Positions 47,585-55,565 of a stretch of DNA of 64,000 bases are shown here, one piece after another. Source of the DNA: CAVSIP01 sp963728075 (GTDB taxonomy: Bacteria > Actinomycetota > Actinomycetes > JAFAQI01 > DASSKL01); the NCBI GenBank assembly GCA_963728075.1, contig CAVSIP010000005.1:186001-250000 (forward strand), in the 5' to 3' direction. How positions within the stretch are numbered: position 1 is the stretch's first letter; every line of letters begins with the position of its first letter. The notes under the pieces are model-generated. The model did no database searches, was not told where the DNA came from, and was given only the letters and a program-made list of their open reading frames with translations. Position numbers and translations under genes: made by a program.

Positions 47585-50417
47585 CGTCGGTCTGCTGCGC
47601 GTTAGCGTTCGGGCCCTGGACAGACAACGAGATCCGGTCTTCGTCGGGCGCTCGGATGAGCTGAAGCGTTTGACCGCCCTTGCGATGCAGGCTTCCGCGG
47701 GTCGTCCGTCGGCTGGTGTCGTGTTCGCCCAGGCGGGTCTGGGCAAGACGCGCCTGTTGGCCGAGGTCGCTCGTGGCCTGCCGTGGCCCCACGTGGACGT
47801 CCACGGCTACGAGCTCGCCCGAGACGTCCCGCTGGGGGCTGCGGCGGGCTTGCTGCGTGTGTTGTCGGCAGTACCAGCCGCAGGCGAGCGTCTGACCTCG
47901 CTGCTGCTCGGCAAGAGCGGACACGTCAGAGGGCTGCAGACCCTCCGGCTGTTCGAGGCCGCGTTCCGTTGCCTGACGAAGACCGGTCCGTTGTCGGTGA
48001 TCGTCGACGACACCCAGTGGGCGGACCGCGAGACGTTGTCCCTGCTGCACTACCTGCTCGCAGCCGCAACGACGACAGACCTCCCCCTTGTCGTTCTGTG
48101 CGCGAGCCGCCCAGCGCCGGGGTCGAGCGTCTTTGCGTCCGACCTGAGACGACTGCTGGAGACCGACCGTTTCCTCGAGGTGCTGCTGGGCCCGCTCGAC
48201 CGCGGCGAGGGCGTCGATCTCGTGCTGCGGCTGGCTCCTGAGCGCGAAGCAGAGGAGGCGGAGGACCTGTGGCTGCGGGCACAGGGCTCGCCGTTCTGGC
48301 TCGAGGCACTGGCCGGGCACGATCACCTCGAGGCGACTCCGGGCCAACTGGTCCACAACCGCCTGGGTGGTCTGGACGACGATGCCGGCCACCTGTTCGC
48401 GTTGCTCGTGGTCGCGGCGCAGCCGCTCGGCCTTCCGGAGGTCCAGGAGCTGCTCAGCTGGCCCGAGGAGCGCGTGCGCCGCGCCGTCGCCCCCCTGAGT
48501 AGTCAGGCCCTGGTCGTACACGACGCCGGGGCGATCCGGATCGCTCACGACCTCATCCGGGAGGCGGCCGGCGCCGAGCTGCCCGAGGCAGAGCAGCGGC
48601 GCTTGCACCGACTGCTGGCCTCGTGGTTCGAGCAGGATGCCGGCGACGACGTCATTCGCCTGTTCCGCGCCCTCGAGCATCGCCGTGCCTCGGGCGGTGC
48701 GACGTCTGAGCTGGCGACACGAATCGCCAGTTCGCCACAGCGGCGCCTGCTGGGGGGTGAGGGGCTGCGGACGCTAGGTGTCATTGCCGACTCGACGCCC
48801 CTCGACACCCCCTTGCGCCTCGAGGTCGCGGCCCTGGCGACGGAGCTCGGGGACTGGCCGGCGGCGCTGGAACGATGGGGCGCTCTCTCCGAGCGGCTCT
48901 CCGACCCCGGGGCGCGAGTCCACGCGGCGTTGGCCGCCGCAGCGGCAGCGTTCCGGCTCGGGCGGGCGGCGAACGTCCACGCACACGTCGCGCGGGCACG
49001 GCAGGACGCCGCAGGCCACCCGGTGGCTGCCGTCGAAGCCGACGCCCGTGAGGCGCAGGCACTTCTCTGGCTGGAGAACGAGGTCGCCCGAGCGCAGCCG
49101 GTAGTCGACCGCGCGGTCGACCTGGCGCAGCAGCTGGTGGTGCGAGCAGGCGGTCTCGGGGCACTGGACGACGAGCAGTGCCACGCCTACGTGGAGGCCG
49201 TGCGGGCGAAGCTCGACGCGGCGATACGGCGTGCCGATGCCACTACCGCCGCGCAGTGCGCGGTCCTCATCCAGACCGTTGCACGTGACCCGGCAGAGGC
49301 GCTGGCAGCGGCGTCCGACGGGGTCTTCTCGATGCTGCAGTTCGAGGGTCGACCACGAGAGGCCGAGCCGCGGGCCCGTCGCCTCCTCGCGGAGTCACGG
49401 CAGCTGGTCCTCCCGAACATCGAGGTCGAGGCGACGCACTGGGTCGGTTGGATCGCGCACCATCTCGGTCGTCTCGACGAGGCCGCCGAGATGCTGGAGC
49501 AGGCTGTCGGGCTGGCGGCTCGCGTGGGCGCCCCACGCCGGTTCACCGTCGCTCAGCTGCGGGCGATGGCGTGCAGTATCGCAGCCAGCCGGGACGACTG
49601 GCGTGGCAACGTCGCCGCGATCGAGCGCGCGATAGCGGCCGAGACCGACCCGCACTTCCGGCTCCTCATCCGACTGCTGCACGTCTGGCTGGTCGGGCGG
49701 TTCGCCGCACCGAGCGCGGCTCAGCTCGAGGCGCTGCTGCATGCCATGGCCGAGGACGCGGACCGCGCTGGATGTGACCGGTGCCGTTGGGAAACCGTCC
49801 TGTACGGTGCCGAGGCTCAGGCCCGCACCGGCGATGTCGCGGGAGCACGGGACGCCCTCGAGCGATGGGACGCCACGCATCACGCTCCGCGGGATGGGCT
49901 GAGAGTGCACCGGTCCTACGTGAGGGCGCTGGTCGAGATGCAGCGGGATCCGGCAGCCAGTCTCCCGATGTTCGCCCTGGCCGCCGCCGACGCGTCGGCA
50001 GTGGGGTATGAGCTGATGCGGCTGTGGATCGAACTGGACTCGGCCCTCGCGACCGCCCGCTTCGACCGAGCACGCGCCGTCGAGGCGCTCCGCCTTGCTG
50101 CGCGGAAGGCCGGAAACATCGGCGCATCGAGTGAGCAGCAGCTGGCGACGCACCAGTTGCGAGCCCTGGGCGTGCGCACGTGGCGCCGCGGAGGCGATGT
50201 CGCTCCCCTCACCGCACGAGAGGCGGAGATCGCCGCGCTGGTCGCCGCCGGGCAGTCCAACCCCGAGATCGCGAGCGCCCTGTTCCTCTCCCGGAAGACG
50301 GTGGAACGGCACGTCTCGAACATCCTGACCAAGTGCGGGGTGAGAAACCGGACCGAGCTCGCGCACCGTCTTCGCTCGCAGATCGACCCCACCATGGATG
50401 GGGGAGTTCCCCGATGA
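47511..50417 (+). CDS. large ATP-binding LuxR-family regulator (LAL type)
   Basis: A LAL regulator of up to 968 residues. The N-terminal ATPase part has FVGRSDELKRL, Walker A AQAGLGKTRLL (near 73-83) and Walker B LSVIVDDTQWADRE; the middle is Ala-rich and helical; the C-terminus is a LuxR helix-turn-helix (LTAREAEIAALVAAGQSNPE, ASALFLSRKTVERHVSNIL). The exact start is uncertain: TTG 47511 is the only common start, but it adds about 40 poorly ordered residues. It overlaps the hydrolase-LuxR gene by 74 bases, so the two are probably expressed together. Confidence 0.86.
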   Translation: MRHELGRPLDRSSPTCRPPASRPCSVGLLRVSVRALDRQRDPVFVGRSDELKRLTALAMQASAGRPSAGVVFAQAGLGKTRLLAEVARGLPWPHVDVHGYELARDVPLGAAAGLLRVLSAVPAAGERLTSLLLGKSGHVRGLQTLRLFEAAFRCLTKTGPLSVIVDDTQWADRETLSLLHYLLAAATTTDLPLVVLCASRPAPGSSVFASDLRRLLETDRFLEVLLGPLDRGEGVDLVLRLAPEREAEEAEDLWLRAQGSPFWLEALAGHDHLEATPGQLVHNRLGGLDDDAGHLFALLVVAAQPLGLPEVQELLSWPEERVRRAVAPLSSQALVVHDAGAIRIAHDLIREAAGAELPEAEQRRLHRLLASWFEQDAGDDVIRLFRALEHRRASGGATSELATRIASSPQRRLLGGEGLRTLGVIADSTPLDTPLRLEVAALATELGDWPAALERWGALSERLSDPGARVHAALAAAAAAFRLGRAANVHAHVARARQDAAGHPVAAVEADAREAQALLWLENEVARAQPVVDRAVDLAQQLVVRAGGLGALDDEQCHAYVEAVRAKLDAAIRRADATTAAQCAVLIQTVARDPAEALAAASDGVFSMLQFEGRPREAEPRARRLLAESRQLVLPNIEVEATHWVGWIAHHLGRLDEAAEMLEQAVGLAARVGAPRRFTVAQLRAMACSIAASRDDWRGNVAAIERAIAAETDPHFRLLIRLLHVWLVGRFAAPSAAQLEALLHAMAEDADRAGCDRCRWETVLYGAEAQARTGDVAGARDALERWDATHHAPRDGLRVHRSYVRALVEMQRDPAASLPMFALAAADASAVGYELMRLWIELDSALATARFDRARAVEALRLAARKAGNIGASSEQQLATHQLRALGVRTWRRGGDVAPLTAREAEIAALVAAGQSNPEIASALFLSRKTVERHVSNILTKCGVRNRTELAHRLRSQIDPTMDGGVPR

Positions 50418-50517
50418 TCGGCCCCCCGCCGCCTCCTAACGTGGCGTAGTCCGGCATGGACCGGCGCAGTCGGCGACACAGCGTCCCTGCGCTGGGGCCA
50501 GGAAGGGACGATTCGCC

Positions 50518-50781
50518 ATGGAGCCGCTTCTCAACCGATACGTACAGCAGCAACGCATCGACGACTGGCACCGGGATGCCCAACGCTTCGCCCTCACCCG
50601 GCTGACGCGCGAGCGCCGCCGGGCCGCCCTTCGACGTCGGCTCGCGGCTCTGGCACCGCTCCGCCGGCGCACCGCGGTCGCTGCGCCCGCCACGCTGGAG
50701 GTCCCCGTCCCCCGCCCCGCGCCGGACGTCGTCATCGACCTCACCGAGCCGCAGCCCTCGCAGCCGTCCCCCACGAGCTGA
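50518..50781 (+). CDS. small basic hypothetical protein
   Basis: An 87-residue protein: a polar helical start (LLNRYVQQQRIDDWHRDAQR), a very Arg-rich middle (RRRAALRRRLAALAPLRRR) and a Pro-rich tail. No family recognised. GGAAGGGA lies a few bases before the ATG. It follows the LAL gene after 100 bases. Composition suggests a nucleic-acid-binding or membrane-surface protein; it may also be a low-value ORF, but the ribosome site argues for it. Confidence 0.5.
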   Translation: MEPLLNRYVQQQRIDDWHRDAQRFALTRLTRERRRAALRRRLAALAPLRRRTAVAAPATLEVPVPRPAPDVVIDLTEPQPSQPSPTS

Positions 50782-51028
50782 CCGGGGCTTGTCGAGCGCT
50801 GCGACCGCGACGGCAGCCCGGATGATCCCGGTGCTCCTGCATCAGCGGCGGCTCACGGCGCGCGTCAGCACCGGGCACGACGTCGGGCTGGACCGCCGGC
50901 ATAATCGGGCCTATCGTGCAGTAACGCTTCGTGCTCCAGCCCCCGGCTACGGCGGTTCAGTCGGCTGTCGACCGAGGTGGCGAGATGGACAGATCCAAGA
51001 CGCTCGTGTCCGCACACGGCAGCGTGGG

Positions 51029-51325
51029 ATGAGCACGGCGCCGGCACCTCGCGGCCCGCGGACTCTCGCCGGCGAGGAGGCCGTCGTGGCGCTCGCCATC
51101 AACTCCGATCAGCTGCGCATCGCCGAGGAGCTGGCCGACACGGTCATCCGCGACCTGTTCGGTGTCGGACTGACGCTGCAGCAGGCGCTCGGCCACGTCA
51201 GCGGGTCGGCAGCCGAACCGTTGGTCGAGGCGATCGACGGGCTCGACCGGATCATCCGCTCGGTCCGCGATGTTGTCTTCGACCTGTCCCGGCCAGCGCG
51301 TCCCGTGCGCCCGCCGCGCGACTAG
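51029..51325 (+). CDS. histidine-kinase-like dimerisation protein lacking the phospho-histidine
   Basis: About 98 residues. The second half reads LRIAEELADTVIRDLFGVGL and onward like the HisKA_3 helix of NarL-type sensor kinases, but the usual D-L-H-D is E-L-A-D, so the phospho-acceptor His is replaced by Ala. No ATPase domain follows. ATG 51029 is used; the frame is open upstream to 50789 but that part looks non-coding. It might be a dominant dimerisation partner or a remnant. It converges on the next gene with a four-base overlap. Confidence 0.55.
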   Translation: MSTAPAPRGPRTLAGEEAVVALAINSDQLRIAEELADTVIRDLFGVGLTLQQALGHVSGSAAEPLVEAIDGLDRIIRSVRDVVFDLSRPARPVRPPRD

Positions 51326-51600
51326 TCGCGGCCCCACGACCCGAGCCGCCGCCTGTTCTCGCGGGCTGTCTCGTCCCGTCGCTGCCGGTCAGCGTCATCA
51401 ACCGAGATCGCCACCAGCGCGATCGCGGCGATCTGCCGAATCTGCGCGTCGGAGAACTCGCTCAGACTGCCTATCCGCTGCACGACGCGCTCGATGGCGG
51501 AGTCGTCCGCGCCCAGGCGCCGGCGGGCTACGTCGCGCCCCTCGTCGACCGGGTCCCTCCCGGCGCTCGATGATCGACGTGTCCGGCGCTCCGGCGTCAT
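51322..51600 (-). CDS. small hypothetical protein, second gene of a two-gene unit
   Basis: A 92-residue protein with an Arg/Ser-rich, probably disordered start and an ordered helical core (DDSAIERVVQRIGSLSEFSD, QIRQIAAIALVAIS) ending in charged residues. No family recognised. Its ATG at 51600 overlaps the stop of the upstream small gene by four bases (ATGA), which supports both being real. Confidence 0.5.
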   Translation of the reverse strand: MTPERRTRRSSSAGRDPVDEGRDVARRRLGADDSAIERVVQRIGSLSEFSDAQIRQIAAIALVAISVDDADRQRRDETARENRRRLGSWGRD

Positions 51601-51794
51601 CGGGGTCCGGTTCTGGCCCTGCCCGGACGCGCGCGCCCCGCCCGCTGGGTCATCGGATCGCGGGCACCCTCGCGAGGACGGGACCGTCGTGCTCGGCGCC
51701 GGAGCTCGTCGAGGTAGGCGCGAACTCGGTCGAGGACACTTCGATTGGCCGAGGTGCCCGTGCTGACGTTGGCGCTGGATCCCATCGGGACCAC
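51597..51794 (-). CDS. small basic hypothetical protein, first gene of a two-gene unit
   Basis: A 65-residue protein with the helix SVLDRVRAYLDELRRRARRS and an Arg-rich tail. Two starts are possible: GTG 51794, with GGAG four bases before it, or an ATG three codons later. The start lies inside a hairpin of the duplicated 41-nt element (51777-51817). It overlaps the following small gene by four bases. Function unknown. Confidence 0.45.
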   Translation of the reverse strand: MVPMGSSANVSTGTSANRSVLDRVRAYLDELRRRARRSRPREGARDPMTQRAGRARPGRARTGPR

Positions 51795-51817
51795 CGATCT
51801 CCACTCAGAAGCGAGTG
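51777..51817 (-). repeat. copy 1 of a duplicated 41-nt two-hairpin element
   Basis: Aligns without gaps to 54457-54497 (34 of 41 bases identical). Read on the minus strand it forms two small hairpins: CACTC/GAGTG (loop of six) and GGTCCC/GGGATCC with one G-U pair. The second hairpin holds the ATG of the small gene at 51597-51794, so it may control its translation. Confidence 0.5.
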
Positions 51818-51919
51818 ACCTACGGTCGGACGGACTGGACCGACATGCGTGAGCCTACTCGGCAACCGCGACACCGTGAGGCGCTCACGTAACGCGGTCG
51901 CGTTCACGGAGGACCTGTG

Positions 51920-52087
51920 ATGAGCAAACACGCGGTCGGGGCGCTCTATGCGCTGTCGATGGCAGCCGTCGTCGTAGGGGTCGATGTGCTGTTCTTCCGA
52001 CATCACCTGTGGGAGCGACTCGCAGCGAACGTCGGCATCATCCTGCTCTTCGCCGCGTTCTACTTCCGGTTCCTGAACCGTTCCTGA
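51920..52087 (+). CDS. 55-residue two-helix membrane protein
   Basis: A very short gene: ATG at 51920, GGAGG seven bases upstream, TGA at 52085-52087. The protein has two hydrophobic helices (VGALYALSMAAVVVGVDVLF and LAANVGIILLFAAFYFRFL) joined by RHHLWER. This is the layout of many small actinobacterial inner-membrane proteins of unknown role. The strong ribosome site and clean helices make it convincing despite its size. The 120 bases before it and 170 after it hold no other gene. Confidence 0.7.
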   Translation: MSKHAVGALYALSMAAVVVGVDVLFFRHHLWERLAANVGIILLFAAFYFRFLNRS

Positions 52088-52256
52088 GTGGGCGACCAGC
52101 CGGCCGCCTTGCCCGGGTCAGCGGTCCGGCGTAGCCTCGCCACCAGCCGGCATCGCATGCAGCTGGTCAGGTTGGGAGGCGACGTCGAGCGGACGTGCTG
52201 AGCAGACAGCACCCCGGGGTCCAGACTGTGCGCCCCCAACCGTCCGCTCGGGCAGG

Positions 52257-53009
52257 TCAGCGTCGACCAAGGTCGAGGTCGCCCCTGACGACCATGTCGG
52301 CGACGTCGGTGAGCTTCTGGTTGCGGTCGCGAGCGTGACTGCGCAGGGCCTCGAACGCCCGCTCCATGTCGACGCTGTGCCGCTCGGCCAGTACGCCCTT
52401 GGCCTGCTCGATGAGGACGCGGCTGTTCAGGGCGTGCTGCAGCTGCTCGGCCAGCAGCTCGCTGCGATGCGCGGAACGACGCTGCAGGATGCCGATGGTC
52501 GCCACGTCGGCCAGCGCTTGGGCCAGCCGCTGCCGTTCCGTCCCGATCGACTGTGCCTCGGCGTGGAAGAGGTTCAGCCCGCCGATCATCTGCCGCCGCA
52601 GCCGTAACGGCACCGCCACCACCGACCGGAACCCGGCGCTCAGTGCTGCCGGGACGAAGACCGGCCAGCGGTGCGCGTCGTCTGCGAGTGAGGGGCTGAC
52701 GACGGCGTCACCGCGGCGGAAGCAGTCGAGGCAGGGACCCTCGTCGTTCTGCAGCTGGAAGATCTCCAGCAGGCGAGTCTCCTCACTGGACGAGGCGACG
52801 ACCTGCAGGGTGCCACGCTGGTCGTCGAGGAGCAGACCCGCAGCCGTCACCCCGAGCAGCGACACGCATGCCTCGACCAGCCGGTCGAGCAGCTCGATGA
52901 CGTCATAGTCGTCGACGAGGGTGTCGGCCAGGGTGACGAACGTGTCGGCCAGCGATTGTTCCCTGGTCGTCGGCTGGGCTGCACCGCCGTTGGCCGAGTT
53001 GTCGCTCAT
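52257..53009 (-). CDS. GAF and ANTAR domain RNA-binding regulator
   Basis: A 250-residue protein. Residues about 25-170 are a GAF domain (DVIELLDRLVEACVSLLGVT, GPCLDCFRRGDAVVSPSLAD, VPLRLRRQMIGGLNLFHAEA). Residues about 190-245 are an ANTAR domain (SRVLIEQAKGVLAERHSVDM, AFEALRSHARDRNQKLTDVA), which binds paired hairpins in RNA leaders and prevents termination. It overlaps the start of the following upstream gene by four bases (53006-53009), so the two GAF-ANTAR genes form one unit. Confidence 0.9.
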   Translation of the reverse strand: MSDNSANGGAAQPTTREQSLADTFVTLADTLVDDYDVIELLDRLVEACVSLLGVTAAGLLLDDQRGTLQVVASSSEETRLLEIFQLQNDEGPCLDCFRRGDAVVSPSLADDAHRWPVFVPAALSAGFRSVVAVPLRLRRQMIGGLNLFHAEAQSIGTERQRLAQALADVATIGILQRRSAHRSELLAEQLQHALNSRVLIEQAKGVLAERHSVDMERAFEALRSHARDRNQKLTDVADMVVRGDLDLGRR

Positions 53010-53671
53010 GAGTCCTCCGAGGTAAAGCGTAGACGGCGCGCGACCACGTCAGCGGCGAGCTCACTCAGGGCACGGCCGGAGGCGAACGCTCGGGCGCGCA
53101 GCACGACGAACGCCTGCTCGACCGGGATGCCGAGCTGGACCATGACCATTCCGGTTGCCTGGTGGACTGCCGGTGTGAACGAGCGGACGGAGCGCGCGCC
53201 GGCACCGAAGGCACCATCACTGGGGTCGAGTTCCAGCAGCGCGAGCGCCGCGGCTTGTGCGGCCGACAGCGCCACGGACATCTGCTCGGCCGCGAGCCCG
53301 CCGGGACGGATGCGATACAGGTCGAGCACTCCTACTCCGATAGCGCCGATGCGAAGCGGCAAGGCGAAGACCGCCCGCACCCCTGCCGCGTCGGCAGCGG
53401 CCATGAACAACGGCCAGCGGTCCACCGCGACGCCATCGGGCTCGGCCAGATCTGGTACAAGGACCGGGGCGAAGCCGGCAGCGGCGTCGACGCAGGGTCC
53501 CTCGCCCAACGTCAGCTGCGCATCTTCGATCTCTGCCGCCACCTCGTCGGTCGCGCAGACCATCCCCCGGTTACCCGCGGCGGTCACGATGGAGATACCG
53601 GCACCGGTCACGTCCAGCAGCTCCACACACATCTGGCAGATGCGTAGCGGCTGCTGGTCTGGCTCTGTCAT
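53006..53671 (-). CDS. GAF and ANTAR domain regulator, second copy
   Basis: A 221-residue relative of the neighbouring gene. The GAF part starts CQMCVELLDVTGAGISIVTA and contains TLGEGPCVDAAAGFAPVLVP and PLRIGAIGVGVLDLYRI; the ANTAR part is AVHQATGMVMVQLGIPVEQA followed by ARAFASGRALSELAADVVAR. ATG 53671 gives the usual family start, but no strong ribosome site is seen and ATG 53686 is possible. It is translated first and coupled to the 52257-53009 gene. Two different ANTAR proteins in one operon may act as a heterodimer. Confidence 0.85.
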   Translation of the reverse strand: MTEPDQQPLRICQMCVELLDVTGAGISIVTAAGNRGMVCATDEVAAEIEDAQLTLGEGPCVDAAAGFAPVLVPDLAEPDGVAVDRWPLFMAAADAAGVRAVFALPLRIGAIGVGVLDLYRIRPGGLAAEQMSVALSAAQAAALALLELDPSDGAFGAGARSVRSFTPAVHQATGMVMVQLGIPVEQAFVVLRARAFASGRALSELAADVVARRLRFTSEDS

Positions 53672-53836
53672 GGCCGCGGCCGGCATCCACCCGATGACGA
53701 GGATGCCGGCGCCGGGCGGAAAGTCACCGACTCCTTCCTGGTACCCCCGGACCCGAGTGGGCATGAACAGGTCGTATGTCGGTACGGTCCGGACGGCCGC
53801 CGTAGTCGACCCACCCGCCCCCGAAGGGTCGATGCC

Positions 53837-54256
53837 ATGTCCAGCCCATTGCGGCAGTCCCCGACCTGCGCGCCGGCCGCGACCGCGACCCAGGTACGTC
53901 TGCACCTGGCGCCCCACGGACGGTCCTGCCGTGCGGCCCGGCAGGCGGTACAGGCGTTCTGCGCCGACAACGGGATCGCGGCCCTGTCCGAGGACGGCGA
54001 GCTGCTCACGTCCGAGCTCGTCGCCAACGCGGTCGAGCATGCGAAGGGCCAGATCCTGCTGGTCCTGACAGACGGAGACGACATGCTCACCGTCAGCGTC
54101 TGCGACCAGTCATCGGCTCCACGCGGACTGCTCGGCCACCTCCCGGACGACCTCGCCGAGCGCGGGCGCGGGACGTTCGTGGTCGCCACCCTGGCCGGCG
54201 CATGGGGCACCGCACCATGCGCCCACGGCAGGTGCGTCTGGTTCCGACTGCCCTGA
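53837..54256 (+). CDS. RsbW-like serine kinase / anti-sigma factor (HATPase)
   Basis: A 139-residue GHKL ATPase of the RsbW/SpoIIAB type. The N box is ELVANAVEHAKG (Glu60 and Asn64), the G1 region is TDGDDMLTVSVCDQS, and the G2-type glycine segment is ERGRGTFVVATLAGAWG. Such kinases bind sigma factors or phosphorylate STAS antagonists. Divergent from the ANTAR pair. The STAS gene at 1261 is a conceivable partner far away. It suits the stress-signalling content of this region. Confidence 0.85.
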   Translation: MSSPLRQSPTCAPAATATQVRLHLAPHGRSCRAARQAVQAFCADNGIAALSEDGELLTSELVANAVEHAKGQILLVLTDGDDMLTVSVCDQSSAPRGLLGHLPDDLAERGRGTFVVATLAGAWGTAPCAHGRCVWFRLP

Positions 54257-54268
54257 CCGTCCGACCCG

Positions 54269-54406
54269 CTACTTGGCGCGCTGATTCGGGTGGACGATCG
54301 CGGCGATCTCCGGCGCAGCACTCGGCGGTGTCTGCCCCTTGGTCTTCTTGTTCCGGTCCGCCTTCGGCTTGCGCACCTCGCGCCCGCCCTTGTTCTTGCT
54401 GGCCAT
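54269..54406 (-). CDS. 45-residue lysine-rich hypothetical protein
   Basis: A short gene with ATG 54406 preceded by GGAG seven bases upstream. The protein is very basic at its start (MASKNKGGREVRKPKADRNK) and has a Pro/Ala-rich second half. It resembles small conserved actinobacterial proteins of unknown role. Copy 2 of the two-hairpin element lies 50 bases upstream. The longer frame to 54511 is not favoured. Confidence 0.55.
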   Translation of the reverse strand: MASKNKGGREVRKPKADRNKKTKGQTPPSAAPEIAAIVHPNQRAK

Positions 54407-54456
54407 CACTTCTCCTGACCGACGTCGGAGCGCCTCAGGCGACGACACACGCGTTC

Positions 54457-54497
54457 GGGTCCCACCGGGACCGCCAATCTCCACTCGCAAGCGAGCG
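54457..54497 (-). repeat. copy 2 of a duplicated 41-nt two-hairpin element
   Basis: 34 of 41 bases match copy 1 (51777-51817). On the minus strand it can fold as CTCG/CGAG (loop CTTG) and GGTCCC/GGGACC (loop GGT). It lies about 50 bases upstream of the small basic gene at 54269-54406. On the plus strand it recalls the 3' end of a tRNA, but the rest of a tRNA is absent. Confidence 0.5.
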
Positions 54498-54544
54498 GGC
54501 GAGAACCCCACGTTGGGGCTGGGACAGAGCCTACCAACGATGTG

Positions 54545-54700
54545 CTATGCCGCGCGTCTCGTGATGATCCACGTGAGGTCGGCCGGCTCGCGGCGGAAGA
54601 TGAGCTCCGATCGAGGGCCGGTCTCGTCGAGCAGGTCGATGAGCAAGGTCAGCGGCATCCGGGTACGCAGCCACTCCATGGGGTCGGGCAGCAGGCTCAT
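54545..54700 (-). CDS. 51-residue hypothetical protein
   Basis: A short gene with a strong GGGGAGG five bases before ATG 54700. The protein reads MSLLPDPMEWLRTRMPLTLL and continues with an acidic turn and REPADLTWIITRR. No membrane helix. Unknown function; similar short proteins are widespread in actinomycetes. It is divergent from the DUF4396 gene with 136 bases between. Confidence 0.6.
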   Translation of the reverse strand: MSLLPDPMEWLRTRMPLTLLIDLLDETGPRSELIFRREPADLTWIITRRAA

Positions 54701-54836
54701 AGGAACCTCCCCTCGCCCTCTGTGTATCGATCCCGGCAGACCGCCAGCACAGACCCGAAAGGGTGACACAGCGCCGCAACCCGGGTATGCGGGCACGAGC
54801 AGTCCAGCCGCGCCGACGCACATCTTGGAGGGTCAG

Positions 54837-55541
54837 ATGGAGGTCCACTCGCAACCGTTGGCATGGATCGAGGCGATCGGCTGGTTCAGCCTCTCGCTCG
54901 CGTTCGCCAGCGCGCTCGCGATCCTCTTCGACATCTTCGTGCGCGGCTACCGCCAGAAGATGGCGATCATGGACCTCGTCTACCCGATCACCGCCCTGTA
55001 CTGGGGGCCGGTGGCGGCCTGGTTCTACTTCAAGCACGGCAAGCGCACGTCGAGGCCGGTCATCGAGAGCCTGGGCGAGCCCGACCCGGACGCGATGCCG
55101 CGCTGGAACATCCTCGGCAAGGCGGTGAGCCACTGCGGCGCGGGCTGCACGCTCGGCGACATCGCCGGCGAGTGGCTCGTGCACTCCCTCGGGCTGATGG
55201 CCTTCGGCACGGCGCTGGTGGCCGACTTCGGCATGGACTTCGCGTGGGCCTGGACCCTCGGCATCGCCTTCCAGTACTTCACGATCGTGCCGATGCGCGA
55301 CATCGGCAGGCTGCAGGGCATCTGGGCCGCGATCAAGGTGGACACGCTGTCGATCGTGGCGTTCCAGGCAGGCCTGTTCGGCGGGATGGCCATCTACCAG
55401 GAGCTGATCTGGCAGCCGCCGCTGAGCAAGACCAGCGCCACCTACTGGATGATGATGCAGCTGGCGATGATCCTCGGCTTCTTCACCGCGATGCCGGTCA
55501 ACAACTGGCTGATCAACAAGGGCCTCAAGGAGAAGATGTAG
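54837..55541 (+). CDS. DUF4396 membrane protein
   Basis: A 234-residue membrane protein with about six helices: WIEAIGWFSLSLAFASALAI, VYPITALYWGPVAAWFYF, GLMAFGTALVADFGMDFAWA, and the C-terminal MMMQLAMILGFFTAMPVNN. Conserved polar residues inside the membrane part (SHCGAGCTLGDIAGEW) are typical of DUF4396 proteins, whose role is unknown; some lie near copper or redox genes. ATG 54837 has TTGGAGG before it. It converges on the sulfatase. Confidence 0.85.
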   Translation: MEVHSQPLAWIEAIGWFSLSLAFASALAILFDIFVRGYRQKMAIMDLVYPITALYWGPVAAWFYFKHGKRTSRPVIESLGEPDPDAMPRWNILGKAVSHCGAGCTLGDIAGEWLVHSLGLMAFGTALVADFGMDFAWAWTLGIAFQYFTIVPMRDIGRLQGIWAAIKVDTLSIVAFQAGLFGGMAIYQELIWQPPLSKTSATYWMMMQLAMILGFFTAMPVNNWLINKGLKEKM

Positions 55542-55565
55542 CGCTACCGCCACGCCGCGCGCTAC
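55538..55565. terminator. bidirectional hairpin over both stop codons of convergent genes
   Basis: Perfect 7-bp arms GTAGCGC (55538-55544) and GCGCTAC (55559-55565) with a 14-base loop. The left arm includes the DUF4396 stop and the right arm the sulfatase stop, so one hairpin could end both transcripts. Confidence 0.5.

Noticed and set aside
54440..54500. Possible tRNA gene on the plus strand (T-loop TTCGGGT, CCCAC, acceptor-like CGGGACC and GCCA)
   Set aside because: The T-stem 5' side does not pair and no D-arm, anticodon arm or 5' acceptor is present. Kept only as part of the 41-nt repeat.
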